This document shows positions 61,199-64,000 of a stretch of DNA of 64,000 nt, in pieces. Position numbers and translations under genes: made by a program. This DNA comes from Hevea brasiliensis (lineage: Eukaryota > Streptophyta > Magnoliopsida > Malpighiales > Euphorbiaceae): positions 83,277,979 to 83,341,978 of the forward strand of contig NC_079501.1 in assembly GCF_030052815.1 (NCBI RefSeq). The letters run 5' to 3'. Under the pieces are notes generated by a model. The model did no database searches. It was not told the origin of the DNA and saw nothing but the letters and a program-made list of their open reading frames with translations. Within the stretch, counting starts at the first letter, position 1. Every line of letters begins with the position of its first letter.

Positions 61199-64000
61199 CT
61201 AAGCATTTCTGCTTAGTGGTGCAATAGTATAACAAGAAATAATATATACAAATAAAGAAAGAAATAAATCATAATTCAGATACTCAGGAATTAATCTAAT
61301 TTGGTATGGTATTTCTAGCGTCAACGATCTCATATACTAGTTTGTTCCTCTTTGGAAGTGCTTAGTCTATAACTTTTCAGTAATACTACCCAGTATATAA
61401 ATTATTCTAACTGTATTGTATTTCAAGTCTCTACAGTTCTACAATTTATATTTTTGTTATGTTTCTTTTGCTAATCTCTTTTATTCATTCATTCAATACT
61501 TAATTTAATTGTACTGAAATTTCATTATACTTAACTTAACTTAGCTGCCTGAATTGAATAATGTTTTAATTGACTGCCCATGTAGCCTATACACTGACCA
61601 GACTGGATAAACGGATATACTAGCACTGGGTACCTAGTACCTCGGGCCGTCACACCATCGTTCACAAAGTGTCTCCCAGTGTGCAAATAGTGTGGCTAAA
61701 AAGCCATATAATCAATCAGGCATTAAGCCGAGTATAATAACACAATCTGTATAGCCATAGGCTATTAAAATCATAGTATGGCATAATAAGCCATAAACCA
61801 CAATATGACGTAAAGTCATTTACAGAATAGCTGTCAGAATCCTATTGGCATGCCAACCTATCGAAACTAGTCCACTAGGCAAATTAGGGCATATTACAAT
61901 ATTACATATTTAATTCTTTATTCATAGGGTTTATACATCTTTATGCTTTTCACTGGTCAATAAAATTATTGACCTTTTTATGCATCATGGATAGGTTGAT
62001 TCTAACATCAACATGTCACAATTTACAATTCAATATGTTGTCAATATAATGCAATTTACCCTTTTCACAAATTGGCATTCATTGCCAAATCACTTCAAGC
62101 ATCATTTTATGTAATTACCAATTTTTAATTTTAGTGAGCTAGATTGATCTAGCATAAAGTCCTATTTCCCTTGGTTTTTAGCTTTTGGTCAAAAAAGCAA
62201 AATTGTAGCTCTATGTCTTATTGCACGCGGGCCAAAATTTCAGGTCATTCCGAGTTGTATAGACCAAGATATGGTCAATTTACTAAAACTGGACAGATTG
62301 CACCTTTGGTGCAAAATTTGGTCAATTTCTCAATTTTTGTGTGCTAGATTTGTCTAGCTTAAAGTTCTATTTCTCTTGCTACTATTCCCTTCAATTCATT
62401 TCATTAGTCAACCTATAATGTTGACCCTTGATGCACTCTACGTGAGTCAATTCTAATGTTACCAATATGTCACATTTTATAGCCCTTTAGTGTTGGTATA
62501 TATTACCAATTTCATTTCCAAGTGTATTGCATTTTATTGCAATTTATCGGATTTCGGTGTACTATTTTGACCTAACCGGACGACCTAGTTCCCTCGGTTT
62601 TTGGGTTTCGGTCCAAACTAAAAACTTGTAGGTCTATGTCTTATGGAACGCGGGGCAAAATTTCAGGTCATTCTGAGTTATGTAGACCAAGTTATGGTCA
62701 TTTTACTATTGCTGGTCAAAATGTATCAAAATTGGTCACTTTAGGTCATTTTAGGTCATTTTAGGTTCGGCCAGTTTTTGGACCCGAACTTGTGCAAGCT
62801 TTTTGACTTGCTTATGGTCATTTCTGGGCTTGGGTGCCTTCATAAGACTTGTAGATATAGGTCTTAACTATTCATGGTCAAAATTTCAGGTCAATTGGAC
62901 CTGTTTTGAGTGAGTTATGGCCTAAACACTAACTGCTGCCCAAATGGTCAGTTTTCAGGCCTTAAATACACTAATCCGGATTTGGTCATTTTTAAGGTCA
63001 GTTTCTAGGCAGAATTTTGGCAACCTTTCTACATGAAAGTTGGCCTATTTGGTGTCTAGTTTCACCCCATATTTGCCTCATACCAATTGGGTTCATGGTT
63101 TGGCACTTATGGCCTAATTTAAGTGCTGCCTTTAATACACAACCTGCACAAAGCTCATACACTCCCAATTTAATGTTCCTTCTCCTCCTCATTACTACAA
63201 TACTCAATCAACAACACTTCTATACATATATTGTACACAATTTCAGCAAAAATTCTGGGCAGAATGTTCAAGTGCTCAATGCACACAATCCATCATTAAA
63301 TTCAACATTCACTTCCACCAAAATTCAACATACTTCAATGTTAATATTACACATATACTTCAACATATTCATGCTTCAACATCACTTACACTTGCTGCCC
63401 ACAATTTAACATTAACATATATCATTAATAACCTCATGTTCACACACAAATTCATGCTATTAGGGGCTGCCAAACATGGCAGTTTGCTCAAGGCTTCAAA
63501 GTTCCATTTCACACCTTTAATCTAAACACTACATGTACATACTTATGCACAAACTTACTATAACTTTCATTTGAATTAATCAACCTTCATTTTCATTCAT
63601 TAGAAGTAAAAATAACTCAAGCTCAACAAGGGTTCATGGCTGCCCTAAATGAAGCAACAACACAAATCTCCAATAATTGTTCAAACCATAATTTAAATTT
63701 CTCAATTTCAATCAATTCAAGTCCTATCACTTCCCATACATATAACCATATCAAACATCATCTTTAAACTCATCTACATCATTTAAACACATCAAAATCA
63801 CATGAATGTCTTGGCTGCCGAAATGAAGGGCTCACCAAATATACATTAATTTACTCAATTTCTTCACAAATCAACTCACCCAAAGCTCAAAACAAGATCT
63901 AATGAAAGAAAATGGGGAGATTAAGCACTAACCTTAATTCAAGAACTTTCCAAGCTTGTGAAACTTCAAAAGTTTCCTTTCTTTTTGCTACCTATAGCTT
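61199..64000 (-). mobile_element. Outer Tekay-type LTR, right piece (runs off window)
   Basis: After the CTAAG copy the text resumes with CTTAGTGGTGCAATAGTA, matching TCTTAGTGGTGCACAACATT at the same place in the inner LTR, and follows the LTR order to the right edge (GGTCA-rich part at 62160-63000, then AT-rich). 62138-62330 and 62565-62730 are two copies of one block, which makes this LTR longer than the inner one. No ORF here is a gene. Confidence 0.8.

Overview
This window looks like gene-poor, repeat-rich nuclear DNA from a dicot plant. The evidence is an AT-rich, intron-containing background, nested Ty3/gypsy (Athila and Tekay-type) and Ty1/copia elements, TRIMs, RTE- and L1-type LINE relics, and only two host-gene loci, both in plant-typical families. 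A rosid (possibly Euphorbiaceae) is a guess from protein flavour and is not proven by the sequence.

Layout. 1-1722 is the end of a Tekay-type LTR sitting in the 3' part of an Athila element (A, 1723-6320, 3' LTR 4615-6320). About 6350-6976 is an L1-type LINE ORF2 relic. It is split by a complete Athila derivative (C, 6977-14390, minus strand, 5-bp target duplication CAGGA), which has lost RT, RNase H and most of integrase and itself carries a 392-bp TRIM (10259-10650, target duplication ATAAG). After a 95-bp AT microsatellite comes a 5' fragment of an NADP-dependent alkenal double-bond reductase gene (15119-16812). A degenerate LTR-like region follows, with a second TRIM (18105-18496, target duplication ATTGT). 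An antisense RTE-type LINE relic lies at about 19933-21275. The only gene that looks intact is a two-exon BIR1-like LRR receptor pseudokinase (25179-27324, 620 aa).

A decayed Ty1/copia element (28608 to about 34125, minus) and a 1.6-kb Mutator-like foldback element (34550-36141) come next. Athila B (from 36765, plus) has a 5' LTR, a LINE fragment where the primer-binding site should be, gag, protease, RT, RNase H, integrase and an env-position ORF, all with stop codons. It is interrupted at 49250 by a Tekay-type LTR that runs off the right edge. A second, younger Tekay element (49976-61198, minus, 3.75-kb LTRs, target duplication CTAAG) is inserted in that LTR.

How the parts relate. Most of the window is a record of serial insertion: Athila into L1, TRIM into Athila, Tekay LTR into Athila, Tekay into Tekay LTR. 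Non-autonomous derivatives (Athila C, the TRIMs, the deleted Tekay, the foldback) dominate. They keep the cis-acting ends, primer-binding sites and polypurine tracts while losing catalytic domains, so they would depend on enzymes supplied in trans. Three cis-acting structures stand out as not obviously described: a triplicated hairpin with a compensatory base-pair change in the Tekay LTRs, clustered palindromic motifs in the Athila LTRs and around the env-position ORF, and a conserved internal polypurine-like block in all three Athila copies. All statements come from reading by eye; no alignment or database search was run.
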